Counted from the first letter of the stretch, positions 1 to 11,835 are shown. The stretch: DNA of 64,000 nucleotides from Harmothoe impar (GCA_947462335.1 OX381705.1:36913570-36977569); one strand, 5' to 3'. Translations and numbers: made by a program. The notes: a model not told the origin generated them from the letters alone.

Positions 1-690
1 GACGCGTTTTGACATGTAGCGATGGGTCTGTCTGTCTGCCTGAGGGCATCATCAACACGAGGGGGGTTTTGTTTTCTGAGAAGACTATTGCTGCTGTGGG
101 AGGAGGAGCCGTGGAGGAAGGAGGCCTTTGGGGTAGAGTCTGCCTGGAGGACGTGTCCAGGAGATGCTGGAGGGGTGCTGGAGGTGGGCGGCAGTATTGG
201 GGTAGTAGTAGTGCTAGGATGCAGCCTACCGCCCAGTGGGCGGGCCAAGGGTCCGCTAAGCGCCGCTAGTGTCAACCATCAACACCGGGGTTGCGCCCCT
301 GGCCGGCGGCTCCGGTGTCAGGCGGCGGGCGGCAGGGTGTCGGGTTGGCTGCGGGCCCGGTCGGCGTCAACAAGGGGCCCCGGCGTTGATACTGGTGTGT
401 CTGTGTGGAGAGGGGGTAGTGTCAGAGGTGACGGCCCAGCGCCTACACCAACGTCTGCAAGACACACAAGCACAGCGCCGCTGTGTACTCAACACAAGCG
501 GGTTTACGTTGACATTTCAAACGGGACGACTGACGCAGAAGGCAGCTAGTATATAGGGAAGGATGGGGAATATGGGAGACACTGTCTGTGAGATATGATG
601 GTGTGTGTGGGGGGTGGGGGCAGTGGGCGGCCAGGGTGCAGTGAAGTCGACAGGGGTGGGGGTGTACAGTGAATAAAGGGTGCCCAACTA
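1..690. other. GC-rich flank, no gene recognised
   Basis: The stretch is GC-rich and CpG-containing, especially 180-480. It holds overlapping open frames of up to 175 codons in two registers of the plus strand. Neither frame resembles a known family and both are rich in Gly, Arg and Ser, as expected from base composition alone. It could be a regulatory block like the other GC-rich blocks in the window. Nothing else is seen. Confidence 0.4.
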
Positions 691-1691
691 ACACCTTCTG
701 GTATTGGTGTACTTTGGCAAGGGAAAAAAATTAGAATTTTGGTTTCCGGTAATCCGACCGAGTTTAAGTAAAACAGTGCCGGATCCCCCTCGTATTTTTT
801 TACCTACTTTCCAGTTTTTACGGTTCGTAAAAAGGACAATTATTGCAGGGTTTAGAGCAAAATCCCCCCAAAAAGGGCCCGAAACATAATATGACATCTA
901 TAATGACAACGCATTATTTATAGGATATTCAATTTCATTGCAGAATTAACTGCAGGTGAAGTTCTAAAACATGTCAGTGTTTTTGCAAAAAAAAAAAGGT
1001 TGCTTTAGGGACCTGAAAATCAGCGATTTTGCCATAAAAAGTGGTAGCTTTTTCATCCAAAAATCTGTGAAAAGGTAGTAGAGCCTGCAATACCCACGGA
1101 CACTAGCGTTGTGGGTATAGGATGCAAGTGTCAAGAAAGCTTTGGGAAATCGGTACCATTTGCGAGGTGAAACTGCCTCGCATTCCCCTGGCTTTAATAT
1201 ATACTATACAAACTTGAAAATGCATGTGTGGTATCTTACATATATGTATACTTACTATAGTTGATTCATAAATTGAATTATGGATGTTATTTCATTTCCA
1301 CACATTTGGAGGTAATCTGTATAGAGGCCCCGTGATAGAGGCAAACGATCTACAGCCTCTTGCATCCCCTGTTAATTGGTCTAGACATGACTATAATTAG
1401 TCATTTGTACATTTCACCTCACCAAATTAAGGCCCCAAGTAGCATAACAGCCACTCATGGCCTGTCTTGATTGGGTGGAGAAATGTACATGATTGGTTGA
1501 CACAAAGACAGTCAATAGAAAACTGACCCTTCTGTCCGTAACTCTCACTGAGTCTCAGACAGCCCATGGGCCCATCTGAGAGATACAGCCGTAACTATGA
1601 AAAATGGGTGTATTTGACATCCATTAAAGAGGATGGTGTTTGTAGTGGAAGTGCAGGGACGGGCTTTGAGGGTAGACAGCAACTGCCGCCC
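691..1691. other. AT-rich gene-free stretch
   Basis: No gene is seen. Around 715-790 the sequence (GGTTTCCGGTAATCCGACCGAG core) resembles the left end of the small inverted-repeat elements at 5366 and 52054, so a decayed relative may lie here. 959-1085 is a dispersed repeat listed separately. Confidence 0.35.
959..1085 (+). repeat. Dispersed repeat copy, pair of 8780-8910
   Basis: This segment aligns by eye with the reverse complement of 8780-8910. Shared blocks include TTCTAAAACATGTCAG, an A-rich stretch, TTTAGGG, AAAATCAGYGRTTTTGC and a ...TCWGTGRAAAGG... tail. The two copies are clearly diverged. No coding capacity is seen and the class is unknown. Confidence 0.5.
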
Positions 1692-1880
1692 TACCGCCCT
1701 ACTTATCAGAGGTTGGAAGATTTGACAGCCCTACTTTTCGGATGTTAGGACATTTGACCGCTCTACTTTTCAGAGGTTGGAAGATTTGATTGCCCTACTT
1801 TTTAGAGGTTGGGACATTTGACCGCCCTACTTTTCAGAGGTTGGAAAATTTGACTGCCCTACTTTTCAGAGGTTGGAGAA
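1692..1880 (+). repeat. 32-bp minisatellite, about 6 units
   Basis: The unit begins GCCCTACTTTTCAGAGG and continues TTGGAAAATTTGACT. Adjacent GCCCTAC starts at 1824 and 1856 give the 32-bp period. Earlier units vary (TTATCAGAGG, TTCGGATG, TTTAGAGG), so the array is old. It lies just upstream of the element at 1973. Confidence 0.8.
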
Positions 1881-1972
1881 GTAAAGGCGTCGCCATAACT
1901 CTTTTACCATAGTTAACTTTAGTTGACTCTGGTAGCAGGGGTCACAGCTACTCCAGTCCTAGCCCTTGCTCC

Positions 1973-3302
1973 TTGTAGGGGAGAGAGGGGCACGTTGAGC
2001 CACTTATGCACATTTATTTTTTTCCTGACTTTATCAAGGTCATCTGAACTTTGATTTTGTATCTAGCAGTTTCTTTATATCATTGCGCTATATGACAACC
2101 CATGTCAAAGCAAGTATGGCCATTTGTTGTATTTCTTTTGATTTTTTGAAAATAAAATCTTTGGGTGGTTCAATGTGCCCCATGCCCTGGGCAGGTTGAC
2201 CCACCCACTGAGGCACCTTGAACCACATATCTTGAACGGTTCAAACAATCAGCGATATGGATTCATTATTGAAAGTTAAGGTGGAAATACTTGCTATTGT
2301 CACTTTTGCAAAGGATTGAATATGAAAAATACATATTTAATGCATACAAGTCATTAAATTATAGCTTCTAGTTTAATCACTGGGTTAGAGCCTTACACAT
2401 TTTCCTTTAGGTTAATATAAACCATCTTCAGAGGATTGCTGCTATTTGCACATGTCATATAAATCTTTAATTATATTCTTTTATGATATAACAGGCTGTT
2501 CTGCTTCTGAAAAAGATACATCTGAGAATAAACACATTATGAAAATGCTATGAAATAATTCATTATCACAACTAACAAAACATGTATTCTATCGTACATG
2601 TATAACAAAAGTGTATATTAATATTGTGTCTCTTTCTGTGTGGCTTAATTCTAATGAACTATGGGTGGTTTAACCCATATAGGCCTACTTGTTGGGTTAG
2701 CCTATGGTTGACCCAGAGATGGAACTTAGCAACATCAGCTCATCTATTGCCTACAAACTGACAAGGGGACCTTAAAAAGTCTACCCTCTGGTGAAAAGTG
2801 GTGATACTTTGTCCCTCTATGCTTTGTACAGGCACATATGTGGTAGATAATGGAACTGGACCTTCAAGACAGAGTTTTGGCTACTTTGAGCATGGTTCAA
2901 CGTGCCCCAATTTTTGTGGTTCAATGTACCCCATGCCGACCATCATCAATAAAGTTGATTTAATTCAAATTACATAACACCTTCAGGATTAAAATCAGGT
3001 TCTACGCAAGCATTCAGATATATACTTTGACCTCCATATAGATCTTAGGCCAGCAATGTTTTGTAACAATATTAGAAAAAAAGTTCAACAATTGCAAATT
3101 TCTACTTTCAATGGCTAAAATCTTTCGTGTTGTCTGAGCTTCTCCTCAGCATCCCAAAATAAATATGATGTTGCTGCTCTGAACTGTCTATATAAGGATG
3201 TAATGTGGTAGGCAAACTGCTGGAAAATTCCCAAAGGAATAGCAAAGAGAGCATGTGGTTCAATGTGCCCAGGTGGTCAACGTGCCCCTCTCTCCCCTAC
3301 AA
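1973..3302. mobile_element. Non-autonomous DNA transposon, TIR TTGTAGGGGAGAG
   Basis: The ends are near-perfect inverted repeats of about 28 bp. The left end starts TTGTAGGGGAGAGAGGGGCA and the right end is its complement, ending at 3302. Inside, the motif GGTTCAAYGTGCCCC recurs near both ends (about 2167, 2894, 2920 and 3258) and in related forms such as CCTTGAACCAC. No long reading frame is present, so it must have been moved by a transposase encoded elsewhere. A clear target-site duplication is not visible. It belongs to the set whose ends begin TAGGGK (also 7440, 9070 and 39813). Confidence 0.8.
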
Positions 3303-3525
3303 ATTGACTCTACCTCTTGACTCTATCAATGCAGAATACTGTTCCTTTTTCACTGATATCGTGCATGCGGGGGAATTGCTCAAGATACAAAGGCTACAGA
3401 ACCAGGTCTTGCGAGTACGCAGTATAAGCATATTTGATTTACATAAAGACTGTGACATTGAGTTGCTCGCCCGGCGCCGCAAGATACAATTACTCGTGTT
3501 GAAGACCACATCCGGAGGTTTTGAA
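3303..3525 (+). pseudogene. LINE reverse-transcriptase C-terminal fragment
   Basis: An open frame directly after the 1973-3302 element reads through AEYCSFF, then LLKIQRLQNQVLR, DLHKDCDIEL and LARRRKIQLLVLK. The order YCS, L-x-x-I-Q-x-x-Q-N-x-x-L-R, then H-K ... L-x-x-R-R is typical of the segment after the catalytic domain in non-LTR retrotransposon reverse transcriptases. The catalytic part is absent, so this is a dead fragment. The assignment rests on motif memory only and the LINE clade is not resolved. Confidence 0.5.
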
Positions 3526-5106
3526 TAATATGAGAAAAGTACAATATGTCACTGCAGACATACTATTTTAGATAATCCTTTAATAGATATTACATAATTA
3601 TGTGGATACAGTGGACTTTTTAGCAAAAGTAGGACATCTCTCCAAATATTGAATTGATCAATGTGTGCTTTCCTCACTTTACATAAGGGGGCACTACAGT
3701 CAATGGTCATGTGTGAGGCTGTTGCCAAGGGCAGGGGTACGTGTGTGAGATGGGTATATATATGTGTGTGTGTGTGAGGAGGGGGGAGGCAGTTACCCAC
3801 ATACAGTGAGTGCCCATTCTGTCAGTTCTAGTAGTAGTCACCCCCTGTACCTCACACCCTCACTCACTGCATAGACCTTAGTCTAATAGATGGGGGGATG
3901 GGGGGTGTAGATGAGTGGGGGACGCTTCTTGGCTGGGAATCAGACACCCCCCTCCCCTGCTCACATGCAGTGGGTCGTTCTGATCCACACAGTGGGAGTT
4001 AGGCCCTTGAGGTAGGCTGACCACTGCAGAGGCCTGGGGGGGGCACTCCCGTTTCACTAGTTACCATGTGTAAACTCATTCCAAGGGAAAGGTTCCGCTT
4101 TTATACCCAGGGTAAAGGCCTATGAGGAATTCCAGGTGAAAAGGGTGCTACTTTGCTACTCTACATCTCATGACAAGGGTAGCAAGGTTGAAGGGATGTT
4201 GGTAAAGAGTTTCTAAGGAAAAGGTAGGGAGTGACCCCCCTACAGCTGGTTGTCACCCAATGCCTCTCCTACCCACATTGGGTAGGAGAGGCTGTTATGT
4301 GTGTGCTTCTCTACAGGAACAGCACCTGCAATAGATTTTTGGACCTGAGAACTACCAAGAATGGTCCTAACTTAACCACATAATAAATTGATAAATATGA
4401 CCCCCTCAGGAGTTGATCTTATTTCAAAAGTCAGTAGAAATACCGAGGTACCCGTTTCTAATAGTTGAATAGCCACTTCAAAACCCCTGGATGTGGTCTT
4501 CAATGTGGAGAAAGCGCATGGTGGCGAGGCTTTAGAGCAGGCAAATGTCCGAACCAGGGGAGACTTAAAAGTACGTTTTGAAAAAAGAAGAGCTAAAACT
4601 AGTTTTTATCAGAAATCTCCTTACTACAGAGGGTCTCATTATGGGACTCTTTAAAAGTAGAAACATAGAAACTCGCCGCTAAGCGTCGCTTCAAACGTGC
4701 AATAGAGAAGTTGCCATTACTCGACCCGGCTTAAAATTTAGGTATTATTGTTTTCACCATGTAATTTATGCCTGCCTTATTGATCACACATTATAATGTT
4801 ATTGCTTGTGACTGATAATCTCTGTGCATCGTTGGACCCAAAGAATTCATGTAACTACTTCTTGTGATTGACGAACAATGTTCTGCTACAGAACGATTTT
4901 GATCAATAAACAAATTCAATTCAAGTGTAGTTGACTCTGCCCACAGCAGAGTCATTAGTAGTTTGACCCTTCATGAAGAGTCACATAAAAGATGTGTTGA
5001 CTCTGATAGTAGTACCAGTAGTTGCATATGAAACTACCTGGTGGGGCACCCAACCCTAGTTTGGTACCAGTGGCAACCACAAGGCAGAGCCACTATCTAT
5101 GTTTAA
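3526..5106. other. Gene-free stretch with simple sequence
   Basis: There is no credible coding region. A short (GT)n tract lies near 3760-3780, and G or C runs appear near 3890-4040. A perfect hairpin at 4262-4292 is listed separately. 4928-5030 has several GACTCT/AGAGTC words in both orientations, which may be remains of another word-type element. Confidence 0.4.
4262..4292. repeat. Perfect 13-bp hairpin
   Basis: GCCTCTCCTACCC and its exact complement GGGTAGGAGAGGC are separated by the 5-base loop ACATT. No poly-T or coding context suggests a transcription terminator. It may be the relic of two inverted element ends. Confidence 0.7.
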
Positions 5107-6195
5107 CACTCTAAACAATGTGTGTTAACTTAACACACTTTTTTAACACACTTTTTATTAACACACTACACACTTTTGTCAAAAGTGTGTTAATCTTAGA
5201 AGTGTGTTGAGATAAAAAAGTGTGTTAAATGTAAAGTGTGTATGAAAAAGTGTGCAAGTGATATATATGTGTATTGCTTTATAGTGTTTAAATATATTAA
5301 CTGTGTTGTTCAACATTGCCTGGCACTGGCGGCTGACGAAATACCCCTAGGGTAAAAAAAAATAAAAGGTTTGTTTCAGGCAACCCGACCCTAGATTCCA
5401 AAAAGGGCCGACCCTAGCATTTTTTTCCCCAATTTTGGAGATTTTTTGTGATTTTTTGTGATTTTTTCTCAATTTTTACAAATTCTTTCAAGAATAACAA
5501 GCTCCCAGTGACCTCAGAGGCCTGAATAATTGATTAACTTTAGATTATGGCTTTTTAAGAGGAATATCCAACAACTTTTTGATATTCCTAGGCAATGGAG
5601 GAATTATTGAGTCATTCTGGTGAGTCGCGAGTTGATTTGTCGATTCTCGACCCACTCCTGGTACTCTCTCTATGTTTAAAAAAAAATAAAAAGAATCCGA
5701 CATACCTACCCTAGAAATTCTGACCATGTTGCCTGAAACACACCTTGTGGAAGCCATCCTACATAGCAAAGCCTTGTACGGAATAGCCTTAAGCAGGTTT
5801 CAATTACACATTGCCTTATATTATAGCTGAACGTTCGACCTCCCTAGGACAGGATATTCAGTCTTGAAAGGGATTATAACTTATCAGATTCATATAGCCA
5901 TTAAAGTTACACTTCATTATATGCTTAAAATTTAATATCAAATCATTAAACATGATCAAAAGTGCAATTACAATCTTGAAGTGTGACTAACATTTTTAAA
6001 ACAATGCTTGTGGTGCCATCTGGTGTCAATAAAAATGTGTGTATATCGTATAAACTTTGATTTCCTACACACCTGTCACAAAAGAGTGTGTAGGTTTGTT
6101 GAGAAAAGTGTGTTCACGCTCAAGTGTATTACATGTAAATGTATTATGTGTGTTACTCTTTATCCATGTTCCCGCAACACACATTTTTTACAATG
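5107..6195. mobile_element. TA/CACTG-type element, word AACACACTTTT
   Basis: The left end reads CACTCTAAACAATGTGTGTT. The right end, read inward on the minus strand, is CATTGTAAAAAATGTGTGTT, followed outside by TA. Both ends are filled with AACACACTTTTT and its complement AAAAAGTGTGTT, including a palindrome at 5168-5190. It is a diverged member of the CACTGTAAAAA-ended group. The 5366-5746 element is inserted inside it. No coding frame is present. Confidence 0.55.
5366..5746. mobile_element. Small inverted-repeat element, TIR AAGGTTTGTTTCAGGCAAC
   Basis: AAGGTTTGTTTCAGGCAAC on the left matches AAGGTGTGTTTCAGGCAAC read inward from the right end. The interior has CGACCCTAG words and A-rich tracts on both sides (GGTAAAAAAAAATAAAA and TTTAAAAAAAAATAAAAAG). 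It is nested in the 5107-6195 element. A relative with TIR AGGTTTGTTTCCAGT lies at 52054-52312. Confidence 0.6.
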
Positions 6196-7439
6196 TAAAT
6201 TATTGTTACATGCCACACAGTTTTGATTCTTTATAGATAGGTCCCCTATGTCTAAATAGTGTGGTTAGCCCTTTCCCTGCCAATACTGCATATATATATA
6301 TGCAGTACCACTGTAAAACCATATATGCAGTATCAGAGCACTATCTGTAGCGTAGTCCCGGTTTTAGTAGGACATATTCATGTGCAATATCCCCGGTAGT
6401 TGGAAACAATTTTTCAGCTGCTGGGGAGCAGCCCTTAAAGGTTTAAAGGAGGTCAATGGATACGCTTTGCAGTTAACTTACCTGAATCAAATTTGATGAC
6501 AGACTACACAACACATTCCAAGAACATCAACAGTGTAGAGCTTAGTCACCATATTTGTGGGTATTGGATATCAACATAAGGCTGGGCACTAACTGTGTGA
6601 GATATAATGTGTCGCACTGCTTACTATTTCATATAGATCTGATATTGGCATCTGTGTACAGGCAAGGGAAAAGGATACTCCAAGGAAAAATACACTTTTA
6701 AAATGGATCTCATAAGCTTTCCAATGATGTATTACACTCGAAGATGTCAATTCTAGTTTCCGAGGAATGGCTTCATGAATATGTGTGGGCATTACCCTAC
6801 CAAAAAGCCCAATAAGCTCTAAGTCTCATATTTTCCCAAATATCCCTGTCTAATTAGCATAATTATGATAATGAGAAATATATCATACATTTTCATTGTA
6901 TGGGTCATAAAATTTGATCTAGGAATGGTATCATTATTCTGTTTGGACCATAGTAACTCCCATGAATCATTCTATCAATAGCTATCTTTAATTTTTCAAT
7001 TTGGAATGAAAATCATGTTTCCATGGCAACACATATCAACAAGGACACCCATTTAGGCCTTAAAACGTTCTTTTTACATTCCAAATATAGAGGCTTTTCA
7101 CCAGAAATGGAATGTTTTGTGTATTCTCATTCTATTCTACAGAAAAAAGTACCCTAGAGCATTTTTTAGCCTGTTTCTTTCATTTAAGGCCATAGTGGCG
7201 CCCCCCTGGTGGCAAAACTCGGAACTAATCCCCCACGGACTATCCTTTCTGCTTGGCTGCTCACATTATTATTCTAATGATATTATGTGGCCAATGGTCT
7301 GTAGAATGTAGTGTGAGGCAGATATGACTTAGCCCTGTTCCTTTTCTATGTGTAGGCTTATGACATAGATCTACTTTGATGGATATTATAACACAATTGG
7401 ATTTCTATATTCACGGTTTGAAATCCAATGAAAGTCACC
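6196..7439. other. AT-rich gene-free stretch
   Basis: No gene or clear element is seen. 6282-6307 forms a small palindrome around a TATATATA centre (ACTGCATATA.../TATGCAGT). 7194-7213 contains TGGCGCCCCCCTGGTGGC, a word common in small dispersed repeats, but no ends can be defined. Confidence 0.35.
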
Positions 7440-7656
7440 TAGGGTAGATTCACCCTGAGTCGGACACATACCCTGAGACGGACAGTGAGATTTGAGGTTA
7501 TTCATGTACACTACAACTTCTAGTATTAGTTTTTGGGAAAGAATAACACTTAAACTTTACCATTATTCACAGATAACGAGCTTAGTGTGCATAAATAGCC
7601 ACAAAATGAGGTGTCCGTCTCAAGGTATGTGTCCGACTCCAGGTGAATCTACCCTA
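7440..7656. mobile_element. 217-bp MITE, TIR TAGGGTAGATTCACC
   Basis: The terminal inverted repeats are about 44 bp with only a few mismatches. Each starts TAGGGTAGATTCACC and continues through GAGTCGGACACATACC and TGAGACGGAC. The repeats flank about 130 bp of unique AT-rich DNA with no coding frame. The first 15 bases equal the left end of the 39813-41575 element, so the two are related. No obvious target duplication is seen. Confidence 0.85.
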
Positions 7657-8175
7657 ATGTTCAGCAGGACAGGCAGCCTTCTTGCTCTGGGCCCCAAGCT
7701 CCTGTACCTGCAGTGGTAACCCCGGAACAAAGCGATATGAATCCATGTAAAATACCCAGCTATATACCATAATACCACTGTTTGTGCAGCATGGGAAACA
7801 TGCATACAAAATTGGTATACATTTTAATATTCTCTAAAGCCCTCCTCGAGCCATCAAAGCCCCTCTTGTCTGCAGAGAAGGGGGGAGATCGGGGCATTCC
7901 CTGGTCAACACAGTGCACGCCTCCTTCAATGACAAATCTGCCATGGCTATTGACAGAGTTGGGACTTGCGACCCCTGTCATAACAGGGTCTATTGTGGGC
8001 CCCTCGTGGATATATTCATGCATATATACATGTACATATACACTGTATTGGTTGGTGCAACGGGATTGGATCTACTGAGAATGACAGTGTAGAGTACCCT
8101 CCCACAGTGCACACAAACGTCAGTTACAGATCCCCAGGGCCACAAACTCCCCCTTTCCAAATGAATCCGACTATA
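7657..8175. other. Gene-free stretch before nested element
   Basis: Open frames of 60-98 codons overlap here on both strands, none with recognisable motifs. No repeat is identified. Confidence 0.3.
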
Positions 8176-8492
8176 CACTGTAAAAACTGTGTTTAACTTT
8201 TAACAACAAAAATGCTACACATGCTTAATCTGTACACACTTAAAATTAAAAATCTAAACAGATGTTATGTATGTTAAACACATCATTTCTAAATGCCTAA
8301 GCGCCGAGGACATGCATGTGGCCCGACACGCCAGCGATATTCGCACGAGCTCCTCATGTGAATAACGTCCGGTATTCGCACGAGGAATGGCGAGAGAGGC
8401 GACATAGCGAGAGAGGCGACATAAGAGGGATTGGTGAGAGAGGCGACACAAGAGGATATGGTGAGAGAGGCGACACATGAGGGTATGAGGTG

Positions 8493-8564
8493 ATGCTATG
8501 GTGTAGTGGTTAGGGTGTCTGTCTCCTATAGGGGAGGCCTCGGTTCAATTCCCGGAATGAGCAT
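8493..8564 (+). repeat. tRNA-like sequence (SINE head or tRNA pseudogene)
   Basis: The 72-nt unit has a good A box (TAGTGGTTAGG) and B box (GGTTCAATTCC), the internal promoter elements of RNA polymerase III. Five of seven acceptor pairs form. An anticodon loop CTCCTAT would give CCT (Arg), but its stem and the T stem contain mismatches. It sits in the middle of the GAGAGAGGCGAC array. A functional tRNA is unlikely; a tRNA-derived SINE or pseudogene fits better. Confidence 0.5.
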
Positions 8565-8779
8565 AGTTTTATGTGATATGACGATGAGAGAGGCGACGTT
8601 ACAATGAGAGAGGCGACATGGCAGTGAGAGAGGCGACATAACGGCGTGATGAGAGAGGCGACAACGGTGTGATGAGAGAGGCGACAACGGTGTGATGAGA
8701 GAGGCGACGTGACAGCGTGATGAGAGAGGCGACGTGACGGCGTGATGAGTTTTTCCAAAGTATAATTTCCGAATTCACC

Positions 8780-8910
8780 GAATACCCCCTTTCCACTGAT
8801 TCCTGAGTAAAAAATTACCCCTTTTTCATAGCAAAACCACTGATTTTTGGGGCCCTAAAAGTACCCCTTTTATAGAAAAATGCTGACATGTATTAGAACT
8901 TCACCCTTAC
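8780..8910 (-). repeat. Dispersed repeat copy, pair of 959-1085
   Basis: Read on the minus strand this matches 959-1085 with scattered differences (CTAATACATGTCAG, TTTAGGGCCC, AAAATCAGTGGTTTTGC). It lies inside the nested block at 8335-9690. Confidence 0.5.
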
Positions 8911-9069
8911 TAACAAATAACATGTTTTAACGGCGTCATTGTGACAGGGATGCCCTGGACCAGGGGGACACTAACACCATGTGTGGGTCATAGACTTAGG
9001 CTCAAGTTGAGGGTGCCACCCCCTCGCACCAATATCAGGATTCTGTTACATTGGAATATATTAAAGGTG

Positions 9070-9467
9070 TAGGGGAAATGTGGGTAATATCGCGCACCTA
9101 GTGACGATATTACCCAAATAATCCTCACTACGGCAGTCCATGTGTGATAAAACATTTTTTTTTTATTATCTAAACAGGTGAGCGATATAACAACATGCCT
9201 GAGCGATATAATTAAGCTCTATGGGAATTAGTATAGAAACTGTTAGCATGGAAAGATTAAAAAATTTAGATTTTTAAACGTTTTTGTTCATATGTTGCTC
9301 ATTACATACATATATGGACCAGAAACACGAAATACATTGAAATGATATGACATGTAATGTGGCTCACTCCTGAAAAAAAAAATCTGATTTTTTTTTTAGA
9401 AAAATCGGCCTTTTAGTGGGGGTGCGCGATATTACCACATGCGCGATATTACCCACATTTACCCTAA
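9070..9467. mobile_element. TAGGGG-ended element, word GCGATATTACC
   Basis: The left end TAGGGGAAATGTGGGTAATA matches the right end read inward, TTTAGGGTAAATGTGGGT followed by AATATCGCGC. The word CGATATTACC or its complement recurs at 9090, 9107, 9427 and 9444, and weaker forms (GCGATATAA) lie at 9183 and 9206. It has no coding frame. It is nested in the 8335-9690 block. Confidence 0.7.
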
Positions 9468-11835
9468 ACCCAGATTTACACCATAATGCCAATATATATA
9501 TATACAATAACAGCCCACTACCACCCTCGTGCAGGTCGCCTCTCTCGCCGCTTCCTCGTGCAGGTCGCCTGTCTCGCCACTCCCTTGTACAGGTCGCCTC
9601 TCTCACTGTCGCCTGTCTCGCCAGTTCCTCGTGCGAATAACGGCCCTTATACACACGAGCTCCTCGTGAGAATAACGGCCCTTGTACGCACGTGCTCCTC
9701 AAGTGGATATCATCGGCCGTTTAGCTATTCAACAATTTAACACTTATGCAGACGGGTGATTACCATTTAAACATATGTTTTCTTTAAGTTTCACTTTTAA
9801 ACATATGTTTACCACCTGTTCAGCACTTAAACAATGAGGTGTCGAGATACCAAATAGTGCATGAAACACATTTTCTCTAGTACATGTATACCAATCATAT
9901 TGCCATCATTATTCCAATTAACTTTTTATAACCTATTGGAATGCAATTCTAATACTTATGATCCAAACATAAGCTTGGCCCTTTCCAAAGTATATCTCTA
10001 TAGTTCAGAAAATCTGCAGAAATGATATAAGTACTCCAATTACAAGCAAAGTTATAACCAGAAAAGTGGTAATTAATGGAGTGTGATTCCCTGCCTATAT
10101 TCTGGGCACAGTTTATAAACAAAAAAATATGGTATATGGCCTAGAACTGGATCATGTGTCTGTTTGTCATAATTGGTATACTTGTTTAAATACTTAAAAT
10201 ATATATACATTGTAAGCATGTTAAATACTTTATCAGTTTAGACTTAAACACATTTGATCTAAACAATAGACCTAAACATGTTTAAGTGTTTCGATATTAA
10301 ATATAATTTTATCCCACCAGTCTTTGTAACGATAGCGCCCAATTTTAACGCTAGCGTAAATGGACCAAACTGAGTGTATTTCATAAGCTGAATGTATTTC
10401 AGCTCTCTTAAAACTGAAATAACGATAAGATGTCATATTAGTGATAGCTGGATTATGAAACACACTATATTTTGAGCAATTTCGCTATCTTAACTCCAAA
10501 TGTGGCTATAATGTGTTTAAAAATCATGATTTCTATGTGTAATTTCCAAATAACTCTTGTAACATATTGGACACATACTGTACACAGATGCAATGTATAA
10601 AGTTTTCCATCAAATACCAATAGACATCATTCAGGAAAATCTATTTTGTATATTCTTAAAGTTTGTTTTTTCTTGATGGCAAGAAAATAGCAGAGTCCGA
10701 ATTTTGTATCTAAACTTGAATATAATTGAAATAAAATGGAATTTGAACAAAATTTCTAAAGGACATTATTATTGCACAATATGTTATGACCCCCAAGTAT
10801 TTTTTTCCTTTACCAGCAGGGGTGAAGGTCCAGATAAATATGGTTTATGAAAGACCAAAATCACTCTCTTTAAACCAAAATCGCTCTTGTTAGATAGCAG
10901 TTCACTCTCTTAAAAACTGTATCAAAATGCCTTATGAAATACACTCAATTTAGCTTTTTAACAATAGCAAAATTAACGATAGCTCTAAAGATAGCTGGAA
11001 TAACGATAGGACCTTGTGAAACACACAAAGTTAACGATATTGTAATTCCTTCTTTTGAAATGGCTCTCAGCTGGCAGTTAAGTTCATGGACGGAATTTCC
11101 CCACCCATTTATAAGCTGATCCTTGAAGAAACATGCAAAAGCAAACATAGAACCATATCATTTGAGTGATTCAAATATGGTAACATATGGCTATTATTGT
11201 ATGGATGCTATGTATATAGTGTGTTATAAAATACTATCTATCTGAATATGCAATAATAAATTGGACCAATACTATATCCTAATGTGCACATTACAATCAC
11301 TATAAATACATCATCTTACCTAAGCACTATGTAACTAAACATCTACTATTTCTAAATGCTATTTATCTAAATGCCTAATAATTCTAAACACTACCCATGT
11401 AAAAACTCTATAGATCTACACATCATACCTATATCTAAACCATTCCTTGGTCTAAACTCTGTATATGTAAACACCTACTAGATCTTAACATATTGCACAC
11501 TAAACAGGTTCATCTAAATATGTTAAGATGGAAATAGGTGTCTTAAAATGTGGTACAAGATAGTGTTTAGAAAAGTGTTTAGCCACTAAACATGCGCAGT
11601 TACATCCTAAACACTATTTTTACAGTGATATATGAGCAGTGGAAACATTTTCGTTCTCTGTTGGTCAAAACAGGCCAAACAGGGGTCTATCTGACAGATT
11701 TTACCGTATGAAAAAGAAGGATGATACGACTGTGCAATGTGTATTATAAACTTCTAAAACACTTCACGTTTTAGTTCAGTGGGAGTTTATTGATCAACAT
11801 TACCACATTCATAGATATGTGTTTGACTAAACCTA

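Larger units (their letters stand above)
8335..9690. repeat. Inverted arrays of GAGAGAGGCGAC
   Basis: The left arm has about 11 copies of GAGAGAGGCGAC (8391-8735). The right arm has about four inverted copies of GTCGCCTSTCTC (9531-9625). Outside them the arms also match: GAATAACGKCC and CACGAGCTCCTC words occur at 8346-8388 on the left and 9628-9690 on the right. This is the layout of a word-type transposon whose exact ends I cannot define. It encloses 8493-8564, 8780-8910 and 9070-9467. Confidence 0.6.
8176..11627. mobile_element. Large TA/CACTG element with nested insertions
   Basis: The left end CACTGTAAAAACTGTGTTTA is preceded by TA. The right end, read inward, is CACTGTAAAAATAGTGTTTA. 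Near both ends TAAACA/TGTTTA words are dense (8190-8290; 11330-11620), as in the 895-bp element at 55130, so this looks like the same family. The 3.45 kb size is largely due to insertions: an inverted-repeat block (8335-9690), a tRNA-like unit, a dispersed repeat and a TAGGG-ended element. 10280-11060 has further inverted words (TTTCATAAG, TAACGATAG) that suggest one more decayed insertion. No transposase is visible. Confidence 0.6.

Noticed and set aside
22..556. Overlapping 175- and 95-codon frames
   Set aside because: GC-rich low-complexity sequence open in two registers, with no recognisable motif.
8493..8564. Functional tRNA-Arg gene
   Set aside because: Mismatches in the acceptor, anticodon and T stems; more likely a tRNA-derived repeat.
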